This document shows positions 9,222 through 20,697 of a stretch of 64,000 nt of DNA, in pieces (the first letter of the stretch is position 1; each line of letters starts with the position of its first letter). The position numbers were made by a program, and so were the translations under genes. Source of the stretch: Gryllus longicercus (lineage: Eukaryota; Arthropoda; Insecta; Orthoptera; Gryllidae); the NCBI GenBank assembly GCA_038098605.1, contig JAZDUA010000127.1, positions 2,735,001 to 2,799,000 on the forward strand, read 5' to 3'. Below the pieces are notes generated by a model, which was not told where the DNA came from, made no database searches, and saw nothing but the letters and a program-made list of their open reading frames with translations.

Positions 9222-12200
9222 CCCCTCGCGGCCCCGGCCCCGCCCCTTCCTCCACCCCCACCACCACCCGCACCCCCACCCCCACCTGCACACGCGCCCC
9301 TCGCCGCACGGGAACGGAACGCGCCGCTCCGAGGCGATGACAGAGGAAGAGTCCGCGCCTGCTGTTCAGTTACGATCAGCGCAATGAAACCTCTCGAAGG
9401 TGGACCTACTTAACACCTAGGTTCAGCCTTCATTTTTTTTAATTCCACGGGTTGTGAGGTAGAATATGAAATACTACCCTGTGTCACCTACACAATGCAG
9501 AAGGGTGTACAAGATAGAACAAGGTCTTATCTCAGGGGTTTCGCTGTTCATGATTGACACGTGGCATTCGCAGAAGCATACTTTCTAGAAAACATTGTTG
9601 ACTCGTGAAAGTCGGCCGTGTGAAAGCTGCAATTGGTAGTTTTTTTTAAGTCTAATTCCTTTGAAGATTTTTCATAGTGAATCACGGAAACATACAAATT
9701 AGGTTTCTTGGATGACCATGCGTACAGTAAGGTAGAGACTTGTCAACTATGTAAATGTGTGTTCAAATATTATTTTTAAAAGTCCTTAGATCTTTTTTGC
9801 GAAAGAACACGTATAAAATTGTCGAGTGCCAGAAAATATAAAAGTTGACGTTGAATACTTAATGATATTTGCTTAACAACGAGAGTAGCATGAGTTAGCA
9901 TAACGTTCCAGCGTTTACTTTAAAACACAGTCAAGGATCGTCATAAAATAATATATTTACATAATACCACCGAAATATTATATTTTTCCACCGAAATATT
10001 ATATTATTTTAGTAATATTTACATATTACTAAAATATTACAGTAATATTACTAATACAGTAAATAAAAACACTTTTAGTTGCTATTAAGCTATAAGTCTC
10101 CAAGTTCCTGTTTTAATTTCCTCCAATTACATGCAATATTTTCTAAGATACAAATGTAAATAGAAAACTAAACACATACTAGAGATACAGTTGAAATAAA
10201 ACTCAATATTAACGTTTCATTTCAAATAGAGGTACTTTGATAACCTTTTTCTCTAAATATTACACATGAAATTCTACTCATAAATTTGCTCATAAAAATT
10301 TCGCACTCCTAACTCCACTCCATTTCACTTTTCATTCACTGTCTCTGAAAATATTGCCCGAACAAACATCCTTCAGAATGAAAGTCCATGGTATGAACCG
10401 TTTGTATGTTGGTTTTAAATACCATGGCAATACTCTGGACAGCGACAGTTCTAGTACGCTCGGACTGAACATTCTATTAGGAAATACGAATGAATATTGA
10501 CACACCGAAATGAATTTATCTCGGGGAAAATTTCTTTTAATTAATTACATTAGAACTTTTAACTCTTAAAATTTCAACGATGCATTTTACAAGAAATTCA
10601 TTCTTGTAGCACCTTTCAATTAACTAGACATTTATTAATGTCTGAGTAATTGACTACTTTAGTAATATCTCTCATTTCTTGCTGCTTCCTGAAAATAATC
10701 CGTTGTTAGGATTAAGTAATTTAAATAAATTGTAAATGTGAACAATTTTATAAACGTTCATTTGTATGCGCGTTTTACAAGTAGTAGTGTCTATTTTTGA
10801 ATTTCCTGAGGATTAGAAGTGACGTTATCGTAAGAGTCAGTCGAAAATTCTTAATAATCAGATAAACGTCAATAATTTGAGAAAATATCTTCGAGAGTTT
10901 ACCTCCAAGGCTTACCTAAAATCCTAAGAAGTAAATAACTGTTTTTCTCTCTCTCTCTCGCGAAGTCAAGAGTTCAAAAAAGAGAAGACGTAATGAGGGC
11001 CTTAAATTTAGTACGTAGCTGAGTACGTTTCTCAAACACCTGTGTCTAATTACAACCCTTTATTGGCAGATGTGATTGCCAAATCATATGGCTCTATTCC
11101 TTAAATTTAAAGTTATCCCCCTGCTTATGCCAGAGTCATCATTTGAACGGCCTCTTCCTCATTTTATCTCCTAGTCATCGCCTATGATGATCTCCAAATA
11201 CCATCAATACACATTTCAATTTAGAAAAGTTTCAGTACTTTTTTAATCATGTAAGACAGAACTAGCATAAAAGATGTCTGAATGATTAAATTTATGGAAA
11301 ATGTTCTATAGTGTTGTGGAATAAAATGTTTTTATTTTTCCGTTCCTGTGCTTTTAAATCGTAAAAACTAAACGAGCGGCCTTTTTAATACGGCTCTAAC
11401 TTAAGAAATAAATGTGTGTCTATGGACTACGATCGCTTGAGTCTAAGATTCTTGTTACCCCACTGGCGTGTTTTTGCATCGTTTCTGATCGGTTTTGTTC
11501 CCTCGGAGCTGTGTTGCCTATCTTATAAATGGCGTTTTCCTCGTACGGTCAAGCTGTTCATTCCTATCCAATCCTTCTGCGATTAACCATGAAGATGTGA
11601 CCGGCAACCTAGAAGTGATGGAGTGGTGCAGTATGACTTCGACATGCGTCCATTAATTAGTGGAAAGTAGGGGACCATTGCTAAGAATGTAACAGTATTG
11701 ATTTGATTGATAGGTTTGATTCCTGAGGAACTAGTTGAAATGAAGACTGAGAAGAACTGAAGAGAAGAAATGAGTGGCCTGAAGATGTTATTTATTTTTC
11801 ATGCACAATCTAAGATTCAGTTGGCATCGGAAATTGCTTGGCTTAAAAGAGTAGAAGTATAGAGTGCATTATTTTTCTAATGAAGAATTTTGGGGGAAAG
11901 TCAGAAGAAGAAGATGTCATTAGACTTTCCAATCATGAAAGATCAATTAATCGCTTTTTGAATATTTTATATACTATCTACTGAACTTGCCAAAACCAAA
12001 CCAAACATTTGGTAAGCTTCCAAGTCATTGTGTGAAGATTCATAAGTAGTTTTTGTTATATCCATATAAATTTTGTGTGGTCAGAAATATTGTATGTTTT
12101 CTATAAAATGTTGGGCTTCTGTGGCCTCCTCTCAAGGCTGGACCTCATTGAGCTCAGAGCCCTTCTGCTATATGTTAATGTTGAATGTCAAAATGTGTTT

Positions 12201-13758
12201 GACAGAACAACCTGTTGTCTTATGGCTGTGAAATATAAACTATGAAAGAGAGAAGAAAGAAAGAGAGAGAAAACGTATATTTCTTTTGTAAGAGAAATAC
12301 TTTTTTTAAAGGTGCCAAGTTTCAGATTAAATGTTGTATCAGATATATGGAAAATATGTAGATATTTTAGTTTCTATCAGTTATGTACATAATTTGAATA
12401 ATTATTGTTATATTATTTGTTGTATGTGGTTATATATGATGTTTGTGTGAATGTTGATTTTTTGTATGTGAACAACAGGACTATCACATAATTCATCCAA
12501 AGTTATTGTCCGGTTGGTTCCTAGTCATTTGTACAGAATACGCTGCAGGGATACCCAAAACAAATATATGAGTAATTTTGTATAAAAGTGTAAAATGTCT
12601 GCCATAATATGCATTAAATCTAAATCTAAAATGTTAAATTCATCTGAGTCTAATTGCATCCTTATATCCATCTGGTTTGATATTTACAAAGAATTTCGAT
12701 TTATAATGTATGAATTCTTGAAAGGTGACCTGTAAAAATGTGCGAGATCAAAGGCATGTTGCAAATTATGCAGTATTTTTAAATACTTTTCAAAAATGAT
12801 AAAACACTATGAAAATATTATATTCCTGAAGAGTGTACTTTGCACCTTACAATGAACAGAATAAATAAAAAAGCCTTGCTGTCATAATATTACGATTATG
12901 ACAGGTTTTTGTTCGTATGATTTTGCATTTCATTATGCACAATGTTACAGTATGCAGCATTATACATTATGTCAATTGAAGTAGTCTACGTGGTAATTTT
13001 CAAATTGAAATGTCAATTCTGCATTACAAACTATTTTAACACAATATTATGAAGTACTGGGTTTCGTAATATATTTAATATGAAAACGAGTTTACTTTTG
13101 TGCAAGGTTTTAGCTCCTTAAACGTGTTTTGGAAGAGTTTTAGAGCACCTACAAAGATGATCAAAGGCTCATTCGATCCTTCAATAACATCCTGGAAATA
13201 TACCTGTATAAATGCTCTTAGTAAGGTTTCGAAGCACTGACAGTAGTGAAATGCTGTGGAATTCTACACCGCCTTTCTAGTTTTAAATGAATTCTTGAGA
13301 TATGATACGTAAGGTTGGCAATAGTTCCAGCTAATTATGTATTGAAATACAAATATTTAAAAAGTTTTTCTACCGATTATTTTTCTCACAACTCTCTGGT
13401 TTCACGGTAGACTGTAAGGGCAACTGTATTTTGTTTCAAATCTCTCTTTCAGCACTCAGGAAAATTCGAATTTCTCTTCACTGTTTATTGATTGGAAAGT
13501 GTTACAAACATTCGCTGTTCGCGTGCTGCAAAGAAATCATTGTCATATAAAACAAATGGGTACCGTAAACAAAACACTGGCACGACATGAATATGTGGTC
13601 ATCGCCTGTTATACAATTTTCAGAATAATCCCAAAAGTATAAAAACAAAAGTTGTCTTAAATCCACACTAAAAGAACAATGTACGTAACACGTACGAGTC
13701 TTCGGTGTTCTTATTTCAAAATGTTTCCGCAACTCCTTTCAGTGAAATCTTCATAATA
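9222..13758 (+). other. Gyc76C 3' UTR and intergenic DNA
   Basis: No coding exon recognised. The first 100 bp after the stop stay C-rich, then the DNA turns AT-rich. AATAAA-like signals occur at several places (for example 12860-12865), so the transcript end cannot be placed. Near 9966-10050 there is a repeated ccaccgaaatattat unit and a perfect AT-rich hairpin (ttttagtaatat/atattactaaaa). A short ct repeat lies near 10947. Confidence 0.5.
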
Positions 13759-14188
13759 GTCAGTGAACTAAAAAAAATCGTTTTCCATGGACGAATTAGC
13801 TGTTTTTTCGTCTGCCCGTCCGTTTGTCTGCCTTTCTGTCCGTCCATTCGTCCGTCCGCCGTCCAGGAGAGTCAGTGAACTAAAAAAATTGTTTCCCATT
13901 GATGAATTAACAGTTTTTTTCGTCTACCCGTCCGTCCGCCCACCCGTCCGTCCACCCGCCCATCCGCCTGCCAGTCTGCCCGTCACTCCAACCGCGCGTC
14001 AATGAGCCTGTCCACTCGTCCACCCGGCCGTCAGTCCGCCCACACGCCCGCCCGTCCGTCCGTCTACCCGTACACCCGTCCGTCTGCCCGCCCGTCCGTC
14101 CGTCTGCCCGCCCGTCCTTCCGTCTGCCCGCCCGTCCGTCCGTCTGCCCGCCCGTCTGCGCGACCGTCCGCCAGTCCGTCCGTCTGTG
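13759..14188 (+). repeat. CCGT/CTGC-type simple array with duplicated leader
   Basis: A leader reading cagtgaactaaaaaaa, then a block with gaattagctgtttttt, occurs twice, near 13760 and 13875, each running into CGTC-CGTC-TGCC units. From about 13925 to 14188 the array is continuous. Its four-base units keep one frame open and fake Pro/Ser/Val-rich proteins. Composition resembles the array at 17.5-18.2 kb read on the other strand. Confidence 0.85.
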
Positions 14189-17100
14189 TGTTCACCTCTT
14201 AGTGTGCAATGGCAGAGCCTAAACCGTAGAATCGATTTTCTCGAAAATGGATATTTGTGACGACAATATAGACATTCCTCCCAACGATCAGGCAGAATTC
14301 AAACCGTGTGGATTTGAAACGAATATTTTGACGCTTTGACGCAGAACGCATTTTCGTTGAAATCTCTGAATATTCGATAATTACAAACGTTCAGATTTTT
14401 ATTGGTGTCTTTCTTAAACTGCAATATTGAAGATAGAATATTTTTTCTTAATGAAATCTGTTCAAGACATTTCTTTAAATAAGAGCACACAGTACTTTTT
14501 GGCGAAATGATTAGTTTTAGCGTAATTTTGCGTCAAATGTAAGCAAACTAAAAATTTGTTTTCAAATAACTGTTCCGAATTTTTTTCTTCACTTTTTTCT
14601 AATAGCGCAAAGTACAGTTATAAATAAGGCGCAGATCCCATTTTCAGTTAACTCTCTGAATTTTCGAAACTCGCAAGAAATTAATATTACAAAACTACAA
14701 TATTAATGATAGAGACTTCTTGATCTTATTCTTTACTGAAATTCAACACTCTTTGGCAAGGAGTAGTGATGACATATCACGTAACCTCTTGAACAGTGGA
14801 ATTTTTACTACCGTTCTAATTAACACGTTTATTGAAATCATTTATTTGATTAAGTATTTTGGAAGGTTACAAACTGTTGCGCGGGCCTCACTGGCATTTG
14901 CTTCGCGCATGTTAGGTAGAGGTCACTTTAAAGTATATGCGATAAAATGTGCACCAATGGCTTAATTAAAACACTTTTGCCGAGAAATGACTTACACCGC
15001 AGGTTCAATATAGGGAGAAACTCTTCGAAAGTCGATGTTGCGATTTTGTATACACCAAACAAACTTTAACTTCATAGCTACAATGAATATTCTTTATTAC
15101 AAACATCTCCAGTCCCTAACCTTTTCCGCTATACCTGGGTTAGATGTTTAGGAATAGTTTGATAGATGGGTGAAGATATGATTTTAATGATGAAGCAATG
15201 GTGGAAAGAGAGAGAGTGGAAACGGAAGAACCCGAGGAAACCTGTCGAGAACTAATTTTTTTCCACCGCAAATTCCACATAGATCAACCGAAAATCTATC
15301 CCTGGAGCCAGGTAGCGAAAGTGGAAGTCATCGATCCGTCCACTATCAAACGTGTCCCCCATATACAATACAGTATATCCAAATAATTAACATTTTTACT
15401 TCCTCTTATACAACGTAGTATAGAGAAAGTTATGTAAGTTGTAAAAAAAAATTTCTCCGAAAAGTATGTTTTGTGAAACCAAAAAATTCGTTTTCTCAAA
15501 ACATTAGCTCTTAATCGAACAATCACCAAAATGGATATTACCCGATCGATGTGACTGATGTCGTGACCCCGAATTTGAAACCGATCTTTTAACGTTTGGA
15601 GGTACTTTTCGTGAAACGCCTTCGATATTTGTTTCAAAATTGGTTCAAAATTTTATCTTTAAATTTTTTACTGGAATAAAGCTTTGAAACTTTGCTGGTT
15701 TGGTTTTCAGTAAAATATCTAATTGTGTTTAATTTTCTAGGTAATTGAAATTTTTTTGGTTAAAGCTAAGTTGGAAAAATATTTCACCACATTGACTTTG
15801 ATCGCAGAACGTCACACACTGGCACAATATCATAATTTTAGAAGAATTTTACAATTTTACACGCCAGGAAATGAGTATAGTTTCAGATCGCGTACACGTA
15901 ATTGTTAATTGTGAAAAGTATTTTCACAGAGCTTGACAATTGCTATAAAATAAAATGTTAATAGTGACATTAGTTAAATGAATCGAAAAATACAATGATA
16001 AATTGTTGAATTCGGATTAATTTTATTTGGTATTTTATAAATATCAAAATATCTTCGAGGAAATGATATTAATAAAGTATTGTTTATGATTACAAACTGA
16101 AAGAAGAATAAATAAGGAATCCAAAAAGGTATCTACGTCAGTTGGAATGATAAGGATTATGAAAGGCCGACAAGTTGAGAACCACAGACGAGAGAAAACT
16201 GCATTGTCGATGGTGAGTTTTAGCGTTTACAAACCATTGGCGTCTGGCGTCGGCGTATCTACTCTTTTGAGAAGATGTTTTATGGCAATAATTTGAGTTT
16301 TGTTTATGAAGTTTGTGATCGAATCTAGGAGTTTTATGGTTCCAAAATTATTTAGTACTATTAAATCTATTTTCTAATTCTTACAGTAAAAGTCTCTAAA
16401 TGGCGTTCTTATGTTGTTCTCAAACTACTTTACATGCGTTCTACTGCTTTACGTCTAGACGCATTGCACAATGACCCAAGTATTTTAGATTTCGTTGTCT
16501 ACGGATTATTCATGCCCACAAAGTAAAAATATTTTGAAGGGACAGTTTTCACTCATCACTCAATTATATCGAAGTGTTTCTCTTTTAAATAATGGTTTGC
16601 TTCAACACACCGCATTAAGAACTATCCTACCTACCCATTTTTTCGCAGTCGTTGTTTGAAACAAACGAGTAACGTTACTATCTTTTCTATGAAGTTTACA
16701 TAAAATTAAAACTCTTTTTTATCATTGAGATCAAAATACAAATAAAAACTTTAAGAGGTAATATTTTTTATCAAATAAATTGTCGAAACAAATTACTTAC
16801 AAATGTTAAGAGGTACATTTGTACAATATTATACTTTAACAGAACTTTTTCTTAAACAATTTTATTTCTTGGTAACATGCACTTGAAGTTCAGGTTTGTC
16901 AATATCATTCCAAATTGTATTTGCTAAACGTTATTTTCTGCATCAGCAAAGTCTGTGCTGCTTTCAGCCACTACTGAAATACTAGCTGCGGTATCTTTTT
17001 ACACTCAAAAGGACTACTTCTGAATCTGGAAATATAATTTTGGGAATCTTCAGCAATAATGTCCAGTACACTGCTCACCATTTGGAAACATTAAAAATAA

Positions 17101-17520
17101 CGTAATGTCTCGAGGAATTTCTCCAAATGTGTTTATTGTTATTGGCAGTTTTACACATTTACCATTTCGGTAAGTCACGAATCATGCTACATCGATGAAA
17201 ACACGAAACATGTCATCAGTTAGTTGCATTGCCTTGTACTTTTGAAAGGATGAACTACTACATTATATTATCTAGAGTTTCCTTTACTTGTAAACTTCGT
17301 TTTTTTTATTTTCGGTATTACAGCCCGAATACTTTGATCTTCATTTGTGACGAGCTTTACAGTATACGCGAGTTCGTTAATTCTTGCTTTCCAATTCTTC
17401 AGTCCACTCACAACGACAACCTCCTTTGCAGTGTAAAACAATATTTAAAAAATATTCACTTCACATCCGACAAGTATTTTTCTGGTAAGAATAGATGTAA
17501 ATACTCTTACCAAGGCGGCA
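14189..17520. other. Intergenic, no gene recognised
   Basis: AT-rich DNA without conserved reading frames, RNA genes or clear element ends. Phrases such as cgattttctcgaaaatgg and aaaatggatatta near 14230 and 15525 suggest decayed flanks of the neighbouring repeat family, but they are too diverged to define. Confidence 0.5.
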
Positions 17521-17524
17521 TAGG

Positions 17525-18183
17525 TCCGACAGTCAGACACACAGTCAGACAGTCAGTCAGACAGTCAGTCAGACAGACAGTCAGTCAGACAGACAGACAG
17601 ACAGACAGTCAGACAGACAGTCAGACAGACAGTCAGTCAGTCAGACAGACAGACAGTCAGACAGACAGTCAGACAGACAGTCAGACAGACAGTCAGACAG
17701 ACAGACAGACAGACAGACAGACAGTCAGACAGACAGTCAGACAGACAGTCAGACAGACAGACAGTCAGACAGACAGACAGTAGGACAGACAGTCAGACAG
17801 ACAGTCAGACAGACAGTCAGACAGACAGTCAGTCAGTCAGTCAGTCAGTCAGTCAGACAGACAGACAGACAGTCAGACAGACAGTCAGACAGACAGACAG
17901 TCAGACAGACAGACAGTCAGACAGTCAGACAGTCAGACAGACAGTCAGTCAGACAGACAGTCAGACAGTCTGACAGTCAGACAGTCAGACAGTCTGACAG
18001 TCAGACAGTCTGACAGTCAGACAGTCAGACAGACAGTCAGACAGACAGTCAGACAGTCAGACAGACAGTCAGACAGTCAGACAGACAGACGGACAAAGGG
18101 ACAGACGGACAGACGGACAAACGGACAAATGGACAAATGGACAGACGGACAAACGGATAGACATACAGATAGACGGACGGATC
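17525..18183 (+). repeat. CAGA/CAGT tetranucleotide array
   Basis: About 650 bp of cagacagacagtcagacag-type units mixing CAGA and CAGT, grading at the right end into GACGGACAAACGG units. It is a simple or satellite-like array. Reading frames of Arg-Gln-Thr-Asp repeats are artefacts. The right end continues into a unique sequence that is also found at 43.4 kb, so the array may be part of a dispersed element. Confidence 0.93.
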
Positions 18184-18194
18184 GACGTTTTGAA

Positions 18195-18300
18195 AGGGGG
18201 GGAAACAACACTTTTTCGGTGTCAGGGGACCCCAAAAGGTGTATTTCCGTGGAAACCTCGAAATCAATTTTCCGCAGCATTACATAACTTTCTGTGTACT
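18195..18300 (+). repeat. Dispersed repeat flank, copy 1
   Basis: Contains ttttcggtgtcagggga, gtatttccgtggaaacctcg and aatcaattttccgcagca. The same blocks, in the same order and strand and at roughly 80% identity by eye, recur at 43410-43505. Here the copy directly abuts the CAGA/CAGT array. Confidence 0.7.
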
Positions 18301-19005
18301 GGGTTTATTACTTGTATATACGTACAAGAAAGTAAAATAGGCTGATTATTTACGAATTGGCTCTGGTTTTCATGTAATCGTTTTGCAAATTTACATCGCC
18401 AATTTCGAAGAAACACACAAATTGACAGAAAACTAGGAAACCAGGCGGTGGACACGCGAGAGATGTAAATGGTTTTGTTAAATGTCCAGGAAATCGATAA
18501 AAATCCGAAACCAATGAAACAGATTCGATTTTGTCTGAAAAAACAACAACAACAACAAATACAGGATAGTGTTATCCCGCCTAATCACATTGACTGAGTT
18601 CTCATAGTCAGTTGGTAAGTCCTTACAAGATAGCTTATTTCGTGTGATGAGGAAGAAAGATGCTTCAAATATCCTGTACTATTTCAGTGCAACCAATTTG
18701 TGCTGTTTCAGAACCCCGTCCTCCTTACTCTTGTCAGCTGCATTTTATAGTGCTGTAGGCTCCTAGTTATATAATACTTTTAAAAATATAATCCAGCCAA
18801 GAGATTTACAAGTTTAAGAATCTTTTCTCAAAATAATATTTTCTTTCTTCTTTTAAAAGCGAAGATATTGTCAATTACTAGAAATAGCATTAGGAACTAT
18901 ATGATACGAAAAATTCCGTGTACTGGATTAAGACGCAAAATTGGGCGGACCATTTATTTTCTTCGCTAACTAATATTACGTGTAATAATATGTGTTAATG
19001 TTGAG

Positions 19006-19145
19006 TTCCTATGAATATTTTATTCATAGGAATAAAATCGAAAAAGATGGATAAGATACATAACAACAAAGACCAAACATTTAAATGGCTTATAAGGGGT
19101 AGAACAACGAGTTAGAGATCATTAGGAACTATCTCTAACTCGTTG
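19006..19145. repeat. Two short hairpins
   Basis: Positions 19006-19032 form a 12-bp perfect stem with a 3-base loop (ttcctatgaata/tattcataggaa). Positions 19105-19119 and 19131-19145 form a 15-bp stem, caacgagttagagat and its complement, with an 11-base loop. Function unknown; they may be footprints of excised or foldback DNA. Confidence 0.55.
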
Positions 19146-19214
19146 GGGTAGAAAGAAGCCCGAATCGGAAACAGCTGTTATGGCTGCCCACGATTGGGCA
19201 TTGAGAACATATGA

Positions 19215-19600
19215 ACTGAATTGAATTGAATTGAATTGAATGCCTTATTTTACGTGGCGAGACTCAGGCCATGAGGCCTGCTCTTCCGTCTGACCACGCA
19301 AATTTCGCTACGATCCTTTCACCAACTAGCAGAGAAAGGAGGTATTTCTTGGGAGAGAAAAAGGCGATTTCAATTTAGCTCAGAGGGGTCATTTAGGTTT
19401 GAGGATCTTTTACATGCAAGTAAATCTACGAACATGGAACAGCCGGCTTTATTTCCCCTCCAAAGGAAGTCGTACGAAGGATTTTCTCACCCTTAAAAAT
19501 CTTAAAAATCCACGGCTTCAATCGGGTTTGAATCCGCCAACTTGGGTTCAACAGTCCGATACGCTAACCATTACACCATCCCCGACGCCGGAGAATCGGA
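19215..19600 (-). mobile_element. tRNA-Gln-derived SINE
   Basis: On the minus strand the head reads ATGGTGTAATGGTTAGC, as in tRNA-Gln, followed by GGACT and a GGATTCAAACCC B box, so an internal pol III promoter is visible. A body of about 260 bp follows, and the element ends in a (TTCAA)n tail, seen on the plus strand as repeated attga at 19217-19240. Head, body and tail order fits an insect SINE. No clean target duplication was seen. Confidence 0.75.
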
Positions 19601-19834
19601 GAAAAAACGTTAGATGTCCACGAGCTTTGAAGAGCAAACAAAAAGGTTCTCAATTCCGGACATCGAACATTTTTTCTTTACATTAACAGTTGAAGTATAC
19701 TCTACAGACGATGCCTGGAGAATTATGTTTAAATTTTAAGAACGTTTCTCATTGTTAACTCAAAACCGGCAAAATGTGACATCGAACCTTTATGTTTGCT
19801 GCGATTCATATATGATAAAGCAGTTTTCAAAATT

Positions 19835-20180
19835 TCCTAGGATATTAAATGTCATATTTGTCAAGAAAACGTAGAAACCATTGATCATGTAGTCTCAGCT
19901 TATTCAATCCTGGCAAAGTGGGAATACCTGAAAAAGCTCGATAGGGTCAGTAGTTATCTACACTGGCAGATGTGTAATGATCTCTGAGTTCCACACACAT
20001 GCTGCAAATGGTATGAACGTTTACCCGCGACGCCTGTTGGGATGTGAACACAATCGTACGATAGTAGCAAACAAACTGCGTAATGTTATTCGAGGTTTAG
20101 GAAAAAATCGTTTCTACTTGCGAATATTTCTGTGCCTTTCGATCTGAATGTCATAATCAAGAAGAGACCTCGCCCCCTAA
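19835..20180 (+). pseudogene. C-terminal remnant of a non-LTR reverse transcriptase
   Basis: From 19847 one frame reads KCHICQENVETIDHVV, then AKWEYLKKLDRV and YLHWQMCND before a TGA at 19985. It continues with KWYE, and after further stops NISVPFDLNVI near 20125. This order (CxxC knuckle, ET.DH, YLK..D.V, HW..C, KWY, I..P.D.N) is the usual end of a widespread non-LTR polyprotein family. The third cysteine of the knuckle is replaced by Tyr. The copy is dead. Confidence 0.75.
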
Positions 20181-20629
20181 TATTTCAAAGAACATTCAGT
20201 AGTTTTATACTAATTTCAATGTTTTACTATTGACACTTTCAGTGAAACATTTTATAACGATCTTTATTCATTTTATGACACTGAGGCTGTGAAATTAAAA
20301 CTAATGAAATTATTTGTTTTAGTAGGTACAGGCTACTCTGAATAGCGCTCCTTGTGAGTGGCGCCCATGGCAAGTGCCATACCGTAGTTATGCATTTGCT
20401 TGTCAGTAATAACTGTAACATATAAGAAAATTCAAGTAAAGGAACATTAAAAGCCAGTTTTAAATTCCCGCGAGTAACATTACGCATTATGCACGAATTT
20501 TTGAAACAAAAACGAATCTCAATACCTTCAGTGTTGCCAACAATAATATTACCAACTGCTAGGAGGCCAAGAAAGAGCACTATTTTTGCTTCGAGACTAT
20601 TTTCTTGTTGTGTTGTGCAGGTTGTGTCA

Positions 20630-20697
20630 ATGTTGTGGAAAGGCGCAAAGTGTGTATGCCGCTTGAAAGATGTGTTATTTCATAGACGATTTTTGAG
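20630..20697 (+). CDS. EHD gene putative first coding exon
   Basis: ATG at 20630 opens 22 codons plus two bases ending TTGAG|gtattg. The two bases join the C at 20838 to make Ser before WSKKG. EHD proteins start MFSW, so the phase and the Ser-Trp junction fit, but this exon gives a 23-residue extension rich in Lys, Arg and Cys. Alternatives are another first exon further upstream, or retention of the 140-bp intron, which stays open in this frame. Confidence 0.5.

Noticed and set aside
13787..14202. Pro/Ser/Arg-rich proteins
   Set aside because: Translation of the CCGT/CTGC array.
17525..18183. CRISPR array
   Set aside because: The repeats have no unique spacers and the context is eukaryotic.
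17229..18280. Arg-Gln-Thr-Asp and Cys-Leu-Ser-Val repeat proteins
   Set aside because: Translation of the CAGA/CAGT array; four-base units keep frames open without any conserved domain.
19006..19032. Rho-independent terminator
   Set aside because: Hairpin has no relevance as a terminator in a nuclear animal genome and no gene ends there.
19500..19600. Genuine tRNA-Gln gene
   Set aside because: The anticodon and acceptor stems do not close and a SINE body and tail follow.
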